A DNA stretch of 64,000 nt, taken from positions 1-64,000 of the forward strand of contig JAKLKF010000028.1 of NCBI GenBank assembly GCA_023150805.1, read 5' to 3'. A model generated the notes under the pieces. That model had not been told where the DNA came from. It did not search any database and was given only the letters and a program-made list of their open reading frames with translations. The DNA is from Myxococcota bacterium. Lineage in GTDB: Bacteria; Myxococcota_A; UBA796; UBA2385. This document shows, piece by piece, positions 52,024 to 59,310 of this stretch (positions are counted from its first letter, which is position 1; every line of letters begins with the position of its first letter). The position numbers and the translations under genes were made by a program.

Positions 52024-52932
52024 ATGAGGGACCTCTTCGGCCGGCTGGAGCGGGCACTGGCGCTGGGTCCGGGCCTGCCCGCGGCCGTCGAGGTCCTGGT
52101 CGACCCTGGCGAGCCCTTCGAGCTGGGCCTGGCCCTGTCCGTCGGCGGTCCCGACCGGCCGGCGGGGCTGCTGCTCAGCTACAACCCCCGGGCGCGTGGG
52201 GGGGGGGCCCGGTCACGCTTCCTGCGGGCCCTGGCCGGCGCAGGCCTGCCGCTCGACGCCGCCCGGGCGGCCATGTCCTGGGTGCCCGACGACCGGTGCA
52301 GCACCGTGCTGGGGCTGGAGTGGCGGGGGGGCGTGCCGGCGGCCCGCGCGACCCTGTACCTGGAGGAGATCAGCCGCTTCTACGATCCGGCCGCCGCGGA
52401 CCGGACCACGGCCCGCCTGGCCTCGCTGGCCGGCGTCCCCGGGGCGACGCTGGGCGACGACCCGGGCCTGCCCTACATCTGGGCCCTGGACCTGGGCCCG
52501 GGCGGCGTGGAGGCGCTGAAGACCTATCGCCTGGCGGCGCCGTCCCGGCGGGACGAGGTCCTGCTCGCCGCGCAGGCCGCGGCGGCGGGGGCGCTCGCCG
52601 ACCCCTGGCAGGCGGCCCTGACGGGGGGCGTGGCGGCCTCCGGCTACATCCTCCAGCGCCGCCACCGACCGGGGCAGGCGCCGCCGCTCAAGGTCTACAA
52701 GACCTACGCCTACGACGCGGAGCCTGCCGATCCAGCCGCGACGGACGAGGTGTGGGACCTGTGCCGCGCGCTCGCGCCCCCAGACCTGCGCGCGCGGCTG
52801 GCCTCGGCGCTGGGTCCCGGTGGCGAGGGGCCCCCCACCAGCGTCGGCCTGCGCCTGGCGCCCGGCCAGCCCCGGCCGCTCGAGGCCACCGCCTACTGGT
52901 GCCTGGCGCGCGGACCGGGCTGGCCGCGATAG
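52024..52932 (+). CDS. Hypothetical protein with repeated beta-hairpins (ABBA-fold-like)
   Basis: 302 residues, cytoplasmic. Four beta-hairpin units separated by helices: GLEWRGGVPAARATLYLEEI, then WALDLGPGGVEALKTYRLA, GYILQRRHRPGQAPPLKVYK with TYAYD, and VGLRLAPGQPRPLEATAYW. Strands ending in K/T-Y are reminiscent of ABBA-type aromatic prenyltransferases, whose basic and Tyr residues bind the diphosphate, but I cannot name a family. It follows nrdB by 16 nt and precedes a glycosyltransferase by 35 nt, so a biosynthetic role is plausible. A similarly patterned protein is encoded at 60392-61324. Confidence 0.6.
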   Translation: MRDLFGRLERALALGPGLPAAVEVLVDPGEPFELGLALSVGGPDRPAGLLLSYNPRARGGGARSRFLRALAGAGLPLDAARAAMSWVPDDRCSTVLGLEWRGGVPAARATLYLEEISRFYDPAAADRTTARLASLAGVPGATLGDDPGLPYIWALDLGPGGVEALKTYRLAAPSRRDEVLLAAQAAAAGALADPWQAALTGGVAASGYILQRRHRPGQAPPLKVYKTYAYDAEPADPAATDEVWDLCRALAPPDLRARLASALGPGGEGPPTSVGLRLAPGQPRPLEATAYWCLARGPGWPR

Positions 52933-52967
52933 TCGGCCCCGACCCGGCCGCCCTGGAGGGCCCGCTC

Positions 52968-53657
52968 GTGCAGTCCGCGCCCCCGCCCGTGGGCCCCTCC
53001 CTGGCCATCGTGGTGCCCTGCTACGGTCCGCAGGCGCCCGTGGACCGCATCCTGGCCGAGGTGCCCGCCGAGCTGCGCGGGGGGCTCATCATCGTCGACG
53101 ACGGCAGCCCGACGCCCATCCGCGCCGAGGGGGTGCGGCTGGTGCGGCACCCGCGCAACCGCGGCTACGGCGGGGCCCAGAAGACCGGCTACGCCGCGGC
53201 CTTGGACGCCGGCTTCGACCGCGTCGTCCTGCTGCACGGCGACGCCCAGTACCCGACCCTGCCCACCCTGGCCCTGGCCCAGGCGCTCGACGAGGCGCCG
53301 GTGGTGCTGGGCAGCCGCTTCCTGCGGGACGGGGGCCGGGCGGTGCCGGGCTGGCGGCGCTGGGGCAACCGGGCGCTGACCGGCGTCGCCAACCGGCGCT
53401 TCGGCACCCACCTCTCCGAGCTGCACACCGGCGCCCGCGCCTTCCGCGCCGAGCTGCTCTCCAGCCTGCCCCTGGCCTCCTTCAGTGACGACTACCTGTT
53501 CGACCAGCAGCTCCTGGTCGCGGTGCTCGCCCGGGGCCTGCCGATCGCCGAGCGGCCGGTCCAGGCCCGCTACGACGACCAGGTCCAGAGCATCAGCTTC
53601 CGCCGCTCCGTCCGCTATGGCCTGGGTTGCCTGTGGACGATGGCGCGCGCGCGCTGA
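52968..53657 (+). CDS. Family 2 glycosyltransferase
   Basis: 229 residues from a GTG behind GGAGGG. VVPCYGPQAPVDRIL near 20 and IVDDGSPTP near 45 start the GT-A domain; LLHGDAQYPTLPTL near 90 is the DxD-like metal site in variant HGD form; LHTGARAFRAELL near 145 follows. There are no membrane segments. It resembles dolichyl-phosphate or polyprenyl-phosphate sugar transferases like the one at 1857. It lies between the beta-hairpin protein gene and a radical SAM-like gene. Confidence 0.85.
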   Translation: MQSAPPPVGPSLAIVVPCYGPQAPVDRILAEVPAELRGGLIIVDDGSPTPIRAEGVRLVRHPRNRGYGGAQKTGYAAALDAGFDRVVLLHGDAQYPTLPTLALAQALDEAPVVLGSRFLRDGGRAVPGWRRWGNRALTGVANRRFGTHLSELHTGARAFRAELLSSLPLASFSDDYLFDQQLLVAVLARGLPIAERPVQARYDDQVQSISFRRSVRYGLGCLWTMARAR

Positions 53658-53745
53658 TCGGGGCCCAGGCCCCGTCGCTCGCGGGCCTTCCTTCCGCCGG
53701 GCGGCGGGGTAGGGCGCAGGTCGACCCGCTCAGGACGCGCCCCCC

Positions 53746-54690
53746 ATGGACCTGCGCCAGATCGCCGACATCTCGCTGCGCCGGAAGCTGCACCACCTGG
53801 TGCTGCACCTGGGCGTGGACGCCGGCGCGCTGCCCGCCCACCGGGTGCAGCGGCTGGCCCAGGAGGTGGGCCCCCTGTGCTGGCTGGACGTGCATGGCGG
53901 CGATCCCTTCCTGCGGTCGGACCTCGCCGCGCTCGTCGGCGCCTTCCGGGCCGAGGTCCTGACCCTGGTCACCCCCGCCCAGGACGTGGCCGCCGTGGTC
54001 GACGGCGCCCGCCGCGTCCGTCGGGAGCGCGGGGGCGAGGTGGTGGTCGCCCTCACCCTGGACGGCCTGATGCCCACCCAGGACGCGCTGCACGGCCCCG
54101 GCGCCTGGGATCGCCTCTGGGCTGCCTTCGACGCCCTGCGGGCGCTCGACGAGGTGCGCGTGGAGCTGCGCACCGCCCTGTCGGCCCAGAACCTGGACGA
54201 GGCGCTCGCGCTGGCGGAGTACGGCTGGCGGCAGGGGCCGGACGCCCACGTCGTGGTGCTGCCGGGGGGCGCGGACGCCGAGGCGCTGGAGCCGCCGCGC
54301 CTGCGCGCGCTCGAGGGGCCGCTCTTCGCCGTGCTCGACCGCTACGCGCCTGACGACGGGCGCCTGCTCTCCCGCCTGCGCCGGCACTTCCACCGCCTGC
54401 GCTGGGCCACCGCCGTGCGCACGTTGCAGGAGGGCCGGCAGGTCATCCCTTGCCTGGCGGGCCTGGCCCACGCGGTCGTGCGGTCCAACGGTGACGTCGC
54501 GAGCTGCGAGCTGCTGCCGGCCCTGGGCAACCTGGCCGACCGGCCCTGGGCGGACATCTGGTCCGGCGACGCGCTGCGGGCCCAGCGCGAGTACATCGGC
54601 GCCGGCGGCTGCCACTGCACCGACGACTGCGCGATGCACGACAGCATCGTGCTGCGCCCGCAGAACCTGCCGCGGCTGCTGGCGGGCTGA
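53746..54690 (+). CDS. Radical SAM/SPASM-like protein lacking the SAM-cluster cysteines
   Basis: 314 residues. The barrel is recognisable: LDVHGGDPFLRSDLAALVGAF matches the GGEPF-type motif, and the C-terminus (IPCLAGLAHAVVRSNGDVASCELLPALGNLADRPWADIW, CHCTDDC) is a SPASM domain with its Cys set. However, where CX3CX2C should be (HHLVLHLGVDAGALP, near 16-30) there is no cysteine. An in-frame stop lies at 53710-53712, so a missed upstream start is unlikely. It is probably a non-catalytic relative, perhaps a substrate-binding partner of another radical SAM enzyme. The coding frame is intact. Confidence 0.75.
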   Translation: MDLRQIADISLRRKLHHLVLHLGVDAGALPAHRVQRLAQEVGPLCWLDVHGGDPFLRSDLAALVGAFRAEVLTLVTPAQDVAAVVDGARRVRRERGGEVVVALTLDGLMPTQDALHGPGAWDRLWAAFDALRALDEVRVELRTALSAQNLDEALALAEYGWRQGPDAHVVVLPGGADAEALEPPRLRALEGPLFAVLDRYAPDDGRLLSRLRRHFHRLRWATAVRTLQEGRQVIPCLAGLAHAVVRSNGDVASCELLPALGNLADRPWADIWSGDALRAQREYIGAGGCHCTDDCAMHDSIVLRPQNLPRLLAG

Positions 54691-54712
54691 GGCGCCCTGT
54701 CCGGCCCGCGGC

Positions 54713-54718
54713 TATCCT
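54713..54718 (+). promoter_or_regulatory. -10-like TATCCT, probable leaderless start
   Basis: TATCCT lies 9 nt before the ATG at 54728; no SD is present. Same pattern as at 512, 35492, 42694, 57171 and 63413. Inferred. Confidence 0.45.
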
Positions 54719-54727
54719 GCGGCGACC

Positions 54728-56089
54728 ATGCACCTCTCCTCCCTCGCGCTGGCTGCCGGGGCCCTGGGCTGCCAGCCCGGGCGACCCGACGCCGCCTTCA
54801 GCGAGCTCGTGCCCACCGTCCTCACCCTGCGCTGGACGTCGACGCTGCGCGGGCGGGCCCACGTGGAGCTGGGCCAGGAGGAGCTGGACGTGGTCACCCC
54901 CGCCACCGAGGGCCTGGGCACCGAGCACGCCGTCGTCGTCTACGGCCTGAAGGCCGGCGAGGTGTACCGGGCGCGCGGGGTGGTCACCGCCGAGGACGGC
55001 AGCGTCGAGCACACCGCCGAGGTGGAGGTCGAGGTGGCCCCGGCCCCGCCCGAGCTGCCGCGCTTCACCCTGGCCCGGTCCGACGCCGACCTGCTGCCCG
55101 GCTACGTGTTGACCAGCACCCTGGGCGCGGACCAGAGCTGGGTCGTCATCCTCGACGCCGACGCCGACCCGGTCTGGTTCCTGCCGGCGGACGGCGGGCT
55201 GTCGATCACCTCGACCCGGCCGTCCCGGGACGGCCAGGACATCCTCTACAGCCAGTACGACACCGCCCAGCGCACCGACCTGGGCGGCGTGCTGCGCGTG
55301 CGCCTGGACGGCAGCGACCGACTGTACACCCGCACCCCGCTGGCCCACCACGACTTCGCCGAGCTGCCCGACGGCCAGCTCGCCTGGATCGCACTGGACA
55401 TCCGGCCGGCGGTCGTCGAGGAGGAGGAGGTCGATGTCGCCGGGGACCAGGTCATGGTCGGCGCCGAGGGCGGGACGGGAGAGGACGCGCAGGTCGCCTT
55501 CTCCTTCTGGGACTTCTTCGAGCCGTGGGAGACCTGCAAGCACTTCGACGGCGACGTGTACGGCACCGGTGCCAAGGATTGGTCGCACGCCAACTCCCTG
55601 ATGTACGACGAGGAGCAGGACGCCTTCTACATCCTGTCCAAGAACCAGGACGGACTGATCAAGGTGGACCGGCAGGGCGGGCAGCGGCAGTGGCAGGCCA
55701 ACGGCCGGTTTGCGACGCTGGAGACGCTGGGCGGGCGGGACTGGTCGCACGGCCACATGTCGCAGCGCTGGTCCGACGGCTTCATGATGTTCGACAACGG
55801 CTACCACAACGGCTCCACCTCGTGGGTCGAGGAGTACGCCCTCGACGAGCAGGCCGGCACCATCGAGAAGGTCTTCCAGTACCAGACCGCCCCGGGGACC
55901 TTCATCGAGCTGCTGGGCGACGCGCGCAAGCTGCCGGACGGCAGCTACCTGGCGAGCTGGACCTCGCTGGGCACCATCGAGCGCTTGGACGGAGAAGGCC
56001 AGCTCCGGTGGCAGGCGGTGGCCGAGCTGGGGGCCGCCGTCGGGCGCGTCAGCTTCATCGAGGATCTGTACACCCTGGACCAGCCCTGA
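54728..56089 (+). CDS. Arylsulfotransferase-like (ASST) lipoprotein
   Basis: 453 residues. Lipoprotein signal (LALAAGALGC) then an N-terminal Ig-like strand region to about 120 and a six-bladed propeller: PLAHHDFAELPDGQLAW, KDWSHANSLMYDEEQDAFYILSKNQDGLIKVDRQ and RDWSHGHMSQRWSDGFMMFDNG. The paired HxN/H residues are those of the ASST family, in which a His attacks the sulfo group of phenolic sulfate donors. It would transfer sulfo groups to phenols outside the membrane. It converges on the radical SAM gene at 56055 with a 35-bp overlap. Confidence 0.85.
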   Translation: MHLSSLALAAGALGCQPGRPDAAFSELVPTVLTLRWTSTLRGRAHVELGQEELDVVTPATEGLGTEHAVVVYGLKAGEVYRARGVVTAEDGSVEHTAEVEVEVAPAPPELPRFTLARSDADLLPGYVLTSTLGADQSWVVILDADADPVWFLPADGGLSITSTRPSRDGQDILYSQYDTAQRTDLGGVLRVRLDGSDRLYTRTPLAHHDFAELPDGQLAWIALDIRPAVVEEEEVDVAGDQVMVGAEGGTGEDAQVAFSFWDFFEPWETCKHFDGDVYGTGAKDWSHANSLMYDEEQDAFYILSKNQDGLIKVDRQGGQRQWQANGRFATLETLGGRDWSHGHMSQRWSDGFMMFDNGYHNGSTSWVEEYALDEQAGTIEKVFQYQTAPGTFIELLGDARKLPDGSYLASWTSLGTIERLDGEGQLRWQAVAELGAAVGRVSFIEDLYTLDQP

Positions 56090-57164
56090 GGGCCTCCGCC
56101 TCCAGGTCCGGGGGCGGAGCGATCCGCGGCTGTCCCTCGGGCGGGGCGTGGCCGAAGAGCGCACGGTACAGCTCCCGCATGCGGTTGCGCAGCAAGCGGT
56201 GGGTCCGCCGCACGTCGCGCAGGACGTGGGGCTCGTAGAAGGCGCGATCGTACATGAGCTGGAAGGCGGTGCGCGGCAGCGGCGGCAGCGTGGACAGGTC
56301 CCGGCAGTCGTCCAGGTGGCCCAGCACCAGCGCCTTCTCGGTGCGGGCGTCCGGCTCGTCCCCGAAGATCCGCCCGTCGGGGCCGATCACCAGCACCCGC
56401 GCGTCCGGCTGGTTCATCCGCTCGCCGATGCAGTAGGTCGCGCGGTCGATCTCCGAGAGGATGCTGCGGCGCAGGTCCTCCACCCGGGGCGAGGGGCGGC
56501 CCTGGAGCCACCGCCGCCACAGCGGCAGCAGGCCCCGGAGCTGCTGGTCCAGCGCGAGCAGGTGCTCGTCCTGCCAGGGCATGCCGACCACCGGCGAGAC
56601 CACCAGGTGGACCAGCCCCTGCTTGACCAGGTGGACGGCGTTGGGCAGCAGGTGGTCGACCGTGTCCGGCGTGACCACCATGTTCGCCGCCGTGTTCACC
56701 CCCGCCGCCACCAGGTGGGAGAGCCCGGCCGCGGTGGCGTCGTACAAGGCCCGGGCGCGCCCGGCGTCGCGACCCTCGCGGGCGTGGCGGAAGCGGGTGT
56801 GATCCTCGGCCCGCCCGTCGATGCTGATGCGCACGTCGAAGCCGTGCCGGCGCAGGAAGGCCGCGCGCTCGGCGTCCAGGCCGGTGCCGTTCGTGCACAT
56901 GTTCAGCGACACGCGGCGGTCGCGGGTCAGCCGCGGCAGGCGGTCCGTCAGCGCCAGGACCATCGGCCAGTGCAGGGTCGGCTCGCCCCCGTGGTAGTTC
57001 AGGTCCAGGTCCACCCCAGGCGCGGCCTCCAGCAGGGCCACCAGCCGCTCGATCCGCTCCTCGTCGATCCACACCGGCCGCTTCGCGGTCGTGCAGTAGG
57101 TGCACCGCATGTTGCACTCGTCCGTGAAGATCACGGACACCTGGTAGCGGGGCGGGTGCGGCAT
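56055..57164 (-). CDS. Radical SAM protein
   Basis: 369 residues. CNMRCTYC near 17-24 is the cluster motif, NYHGGEPTLHW near 57 the SAM site, and SLNMCTNGTGLD and RISIDGRAEDHTRFR near 90-125 are barrel strands of the peptide-modifying class. The C-terminal part has only isolated Cys (DRATYCIGERMNQP) and ends GPGCTDPR, with no SPASM pattern. It may modify a peptide or small molecule. A small membrane protein is encoded 44 nt upstream on the same strand. TAGACT lies 6 nt before the ATG with no SD. Confidence 0.88.
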   Translation of the reverse strand: MPHPPRYQVSVIFTDECNMRCTYCTTAKRPVWIDEERIERLVALLEAAPGVDLDLNYHGGEPTLHWPMVLALTDRLPRLTRDRRVSLNMCTNGTGLDAERAAFLRRHGFDVRISIDGRAEDHTRFRHAREGRDAGRARALYDATAAGLSHLVAAGVNTAANMVVTPDTVDHLLPNAVHLVKQGLVHLVVSPVVGMPWQDEHLLALDQQLRGLLPLWRRWLQGRPSPRVEDLRRSILSEIDRATYCIGERMNQPDARVLVIGPDGRIFGDEPDARTEKALVLGHLDDCRDLSTLPPLPRTAFQLMYDRAFYEPHVLRDVRRTHRLLRNRMRELYRALFGHAPPEGQPRIAPPPDLEAEALRAGPGCTDPR

Positions 57165-57170
57165 CGGCCC

Positions 57171-57176
57171 AGTCTA
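57171..57176 (-). promoter_or_regulatory. -10-like TAGACT, probable leaderless start
   Basis: On the minus strand TAGACT is followed by GGGCCG and the ATG at 57164. No SD. It lets the radical SAM gene be transcribed separately from the small gene upstream. Inferred. Confidence 0.4.
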
Positions 57177-57208
57177 CCCGGGCCCGGCGCCCGGAGGTCC
57201 GCCCCCGC

Positions 57209-57379
57209 TCAGGCGCAGGTCCGCAGGATCAGCACCAGCACCAGCAGCGTGCCCGCCAGGACCAGCATGCGGTTGGTCCGCGACATGCCCAGCGGCAGCC
57301 GGGGCTCGTCCTGCGCGTCCGCTCGTGCGGGCGCCGGCCGGCGTGGCGTGCGGGAGGAGGGGGTCGGCGCGTCCGCCAT
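57209..57379 (-). CDS. Small tail-anchored membrane protein
   Basis: 56 residues with an ATG at 57379 and GGAG upstream. Residues 1-35 are polar, Pro/Ala/Arg-rich; 36-53 are hydrophobic (RMLVLAGTLLVLVLILRTC), ending LRTCA. It is a tail-anchored or C-in membrane protein. It is too short for any family. Its position beside a radical SAM gene invites comparison with a modified-peptide precursor, but no core motif or conserved Cys pattern supports that. Confidence 0.5.
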   Translation of the reverse strand: MADAPTPSSRTPRRPAPARADAQDEPRLPLGMSRTNRMLVLAGTLLVLVLILRTCA

Positions 57380-57504
57380 TGCTGCTCCGGGTGAGGGCAC
57401 GGCCCGGTGACGACCGGGCAACCTGGCTCATGCACGAAGTGTAACCCATGTAAGCGCTTGCCCCGCCCGCCAGCCCTGCCGGCCCACCGGCACCCCCCTC
57501 CGGG

Positions 57505-57531
57505 TGTCAGGCAATACGTTATAATACCTGT
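57505..57531 (+). promoter_or_regulatory. AT-rich palindromic promoter of the recombinase-like gene
   Basis: The 270-nt gap (57380-57649) is the most AT-rich spot in the region. It includes a perfect TATAAT (57520-57525) inside CAGGCAATACGTTATAATACC, an imperfect palindrome with CAGG...CCTG ends. No convincing -35 lies 17 nt upstream. Other readings are a recombinase-associated attachment-like site or operator. Confidence 0.5.
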
Positions 57532-57649
57532 TCCACTCGCGAGGATCCGCCAGGGACGCCGCGAGTTTCCCGTTGGCTCCCGCGTGCGCCCCCCGCTCCG
57601 GCAGGCCGGCACGCCCCTTGGATCGGCCCCCCCGCCGCCCGAGGTGCCC

Positions 57650-58579
57650 ATGTCCAACCCCGATCTCCTCGCCCGCTGCGCGCAGGCGCTCGGCGCCCGC
57701 GGCTGCGGCCGCCGCACCGTGCAGGCCTACACCGCCGCACTCCGCCGCCACCTGGCCTGGCTCGCCGCCTCCCCCCTCGCCGCTGGCTCCGACGCCCTCG
57801 ACCCCACCCGCCCCGATCCCGAGCGCGCGCGCCGGTGGCTGCTCGACCGGCAGGCCGTCGGCCACCACGTCGACCAGGACGCAGCGGCCCTGCGCCTGCT
57901 CTACGTCGAAGTGCTCGGCTGGCCCCCCCAGCACCTGCGCCTGCCGACTCGATCGCCGCGCGTGCGCCGCCCCGGCCCCGTGCCCGGCCAGGCCGAGGTC
58001 CTGGCCCTGGTCCAGGCCCTGCCCCGCCGCCGCGACCAGCTCCTGCTGCTGCTGATCTACGCCGCCGGCCTGCGCGTGGGCCAGGTCGTCGCGCTGCGCG
58101 TGGCCGACCTCGACCCCGTCGCCGGGACCCTGGCCCGCCCCGGCGGCCGCCCGGTGCGCCTGCCGCCCGCCCTGGCCGCCGAGCTGGCCGCCCGCGCCCG
58201 TGGCCGCCCCCTCTCCGCCCCCCTGCTGCCCGCCCGCCACGGCGGCCCGCTCAGCACCCGCGCCGTGCAGAAGCTCCTGCTCCAGGCCCGCGCCCGCCGG
58301 GGCCCCGGCGGCCCCACCACCCAGGACCTGCGCCGCGCCTTCGCCGCCCACCTGCTCCAGCAGGGCGTCGACCTGCGCCTGGTGCAGGCCGCCCTGGGCC
58401 ACCGCCGCCCCGGCACCACCCGCCGCCTGGTCCCCGCCGTCGGCCCCGCGGCCCTGCCCTCGCCGCTGCCGGCCGTCCCTCAGCTCCAGGCCCAGCGCGC
58501 CCCGTCCGCCCCTTGCGAGGCGAAGCAGCCCACCGTCCACCGCTCGCCCGCCGTGTTGGCCGTCACCTCGTGGTTGTAG
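57650..58579 (+). CDS. Degenerate tyrosine-recombinase (XerC/integrase-like)
   Basis: 309 residues with GAGGTG before the ATG. Residues 1-100 are an N-terminal SAM-like DNA-binding domain (QAYTAALRRHLAWLA). The catalytic domain keeps Arg in YAAGLRVGQVVAL and His in ALGHRRPGTT. However, the HxxR is QDLR (TTQDLRRAFAAHL) and the catalytic Tyr (normally TTxxY) is Leu (GTTRRLVPAV). The last 40 residues overlap the convergent 2OG-oxygenase gene by 100 bp and read as its antisense, so the natural end is lost. It is probably an inactive relic. It may mark past insertion of the neighbouring operon. Confidence 0.7.
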   Translation: MSNPDLLARCAQALGARGCGRRTVQAYTAALRRHLAWLAASPLAAGSDALDPTRPDPERARRWLLDRQAVGHHVDQDAAALRLLYVEVLGWPPQHLRLPTRSPRVRRPGPVPGQAEVLALVQALPRRRDQLLLLLIYAAGLRVGQVVALRVADLDPVAGTLARPGGRPVRLPPALAAELAARARGRPLSAPLLPARHGGPLSTRAVQKLLLQARARRGPGGPTTQDLRRAFAAHLLQQGVDLRLVQAALGHRRPGTTRRLVPAVGPAALPSPLPAVPQLQAQRAPSAPCEAKQPTVHRSPAVLAVTSWL

Positions 58580-59310
58580 CGCCCGCCGTCGAAGAGCAGC
58601 AGGTCCCCCACCGCCGGCCGCACCGCCGTCAGCCCGAAGGCGGCCAGCGCCCGGCGCCCCTCGTCGGGCGAGAGGCGGTCCAGCGCCGGCTCGCGCCCCG
58701 GCGGCGGCCGGTGGAAGATCCGTAGCTCGCCGCCCCCCTGGCCCTTGGCCAGCGTCACGTAGCTGGAGAGCTGCCGGTGCGGGTCGATGCGCCCGACCAG
58801 CCCCGCCATCGACGGCCAGTCCGCCCGCTCGCTGTGGATGCCGATCGACAGCCCCGCCGGCAGCGCGCGCACCGTCAGCGGCGCGTAGGTCTGTCCACCC
58901 TCCGCCGGTGGCGCCTGCACCGGCCGGCCGCCGCCCAGGGCCGTCAGCCCGCCCAGGATCCGCCCCCCCAGGTCGACGCCCAGCGCCGCCAGCGCCGCCT
59001 CCAGCCCCCGCGCCCGGCGCAGGTAGTGCCCCAGGTCCCGGCTCACGACCAGCACCTCCCCCCAGGTCGAGCCCGGGAAGGGCGCGGCGTCCAGGGGCCC
59101 GCTGTCCCCTGGGTTGCTGCGCAGCCCCCGCACCACGGCGGCCGCCTCCTCCTCGGTGAACAGACCCGTCAGGATGACGCCGCCCAGCTCGCCGGCCAGC
59201 AGCCGCCCGAAGCGGTCCGTGCCGTCCAGCTCTCCCGGTGCGAGCACCGCGAAGGAGGGCGCCTGGCCCGCGCCCTCGGCCAGCACCTGCACCCGCGCCT
59301 GGTCGCTCAT
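58480..59310 (-). CDS. 2-oxoglutarate-Fe(II)-dependent oxygenase-like protein
   Basis: 276 residues. Jelly-roll oxygenase: GIHSERADWPS near 155 gives HxE/D, and NHEVTANTAGERWTVGCFASQ near 243 gives the distal His and Arg, so the facial triad is present with Glu replacing Asp. LRIFHRPPPGREP and GDLLLFDGGRYNHEV are typical. It would hydroxylate or otherwise oxidise a substrate using O2 and 2-oxoglutarate. Its ATG overlaps the stop of the radical SAM gene (ATGA), the last gene of the operon. Confidence 0.8.
   Translation of the reverse strand: MSDQARVQVLAEGAGQAPSFAVLAPGELDGTDRFGRLLAGELGGVILTGLFTEEEAAAVVRGLRSNPGDSGPLDAAPFPGSTWGEVLVVSRDLGHYLRRARGLEAALAALGVDLGGRILGGLTALGGGRPVQAPPAEGGQTYAPLTVRALPAGLSIGIHSERADWPSMAGLVGRIDPHRQLSSYVTLAKGQGGGELRIFHRPPPGREPALDRLSPDEGRRALAAFGLTAVRPAVGDLLLFDGGRYNHEVTANTAGERWTVGCFASQGADGARWAWS

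Noticed and set aside
57505-57535. A dif/Xer recombination site
   Set aside because: Only loose similarity to the 28-bp dif consensus; the TATAAT and palindrome fit a promoter or operator better.
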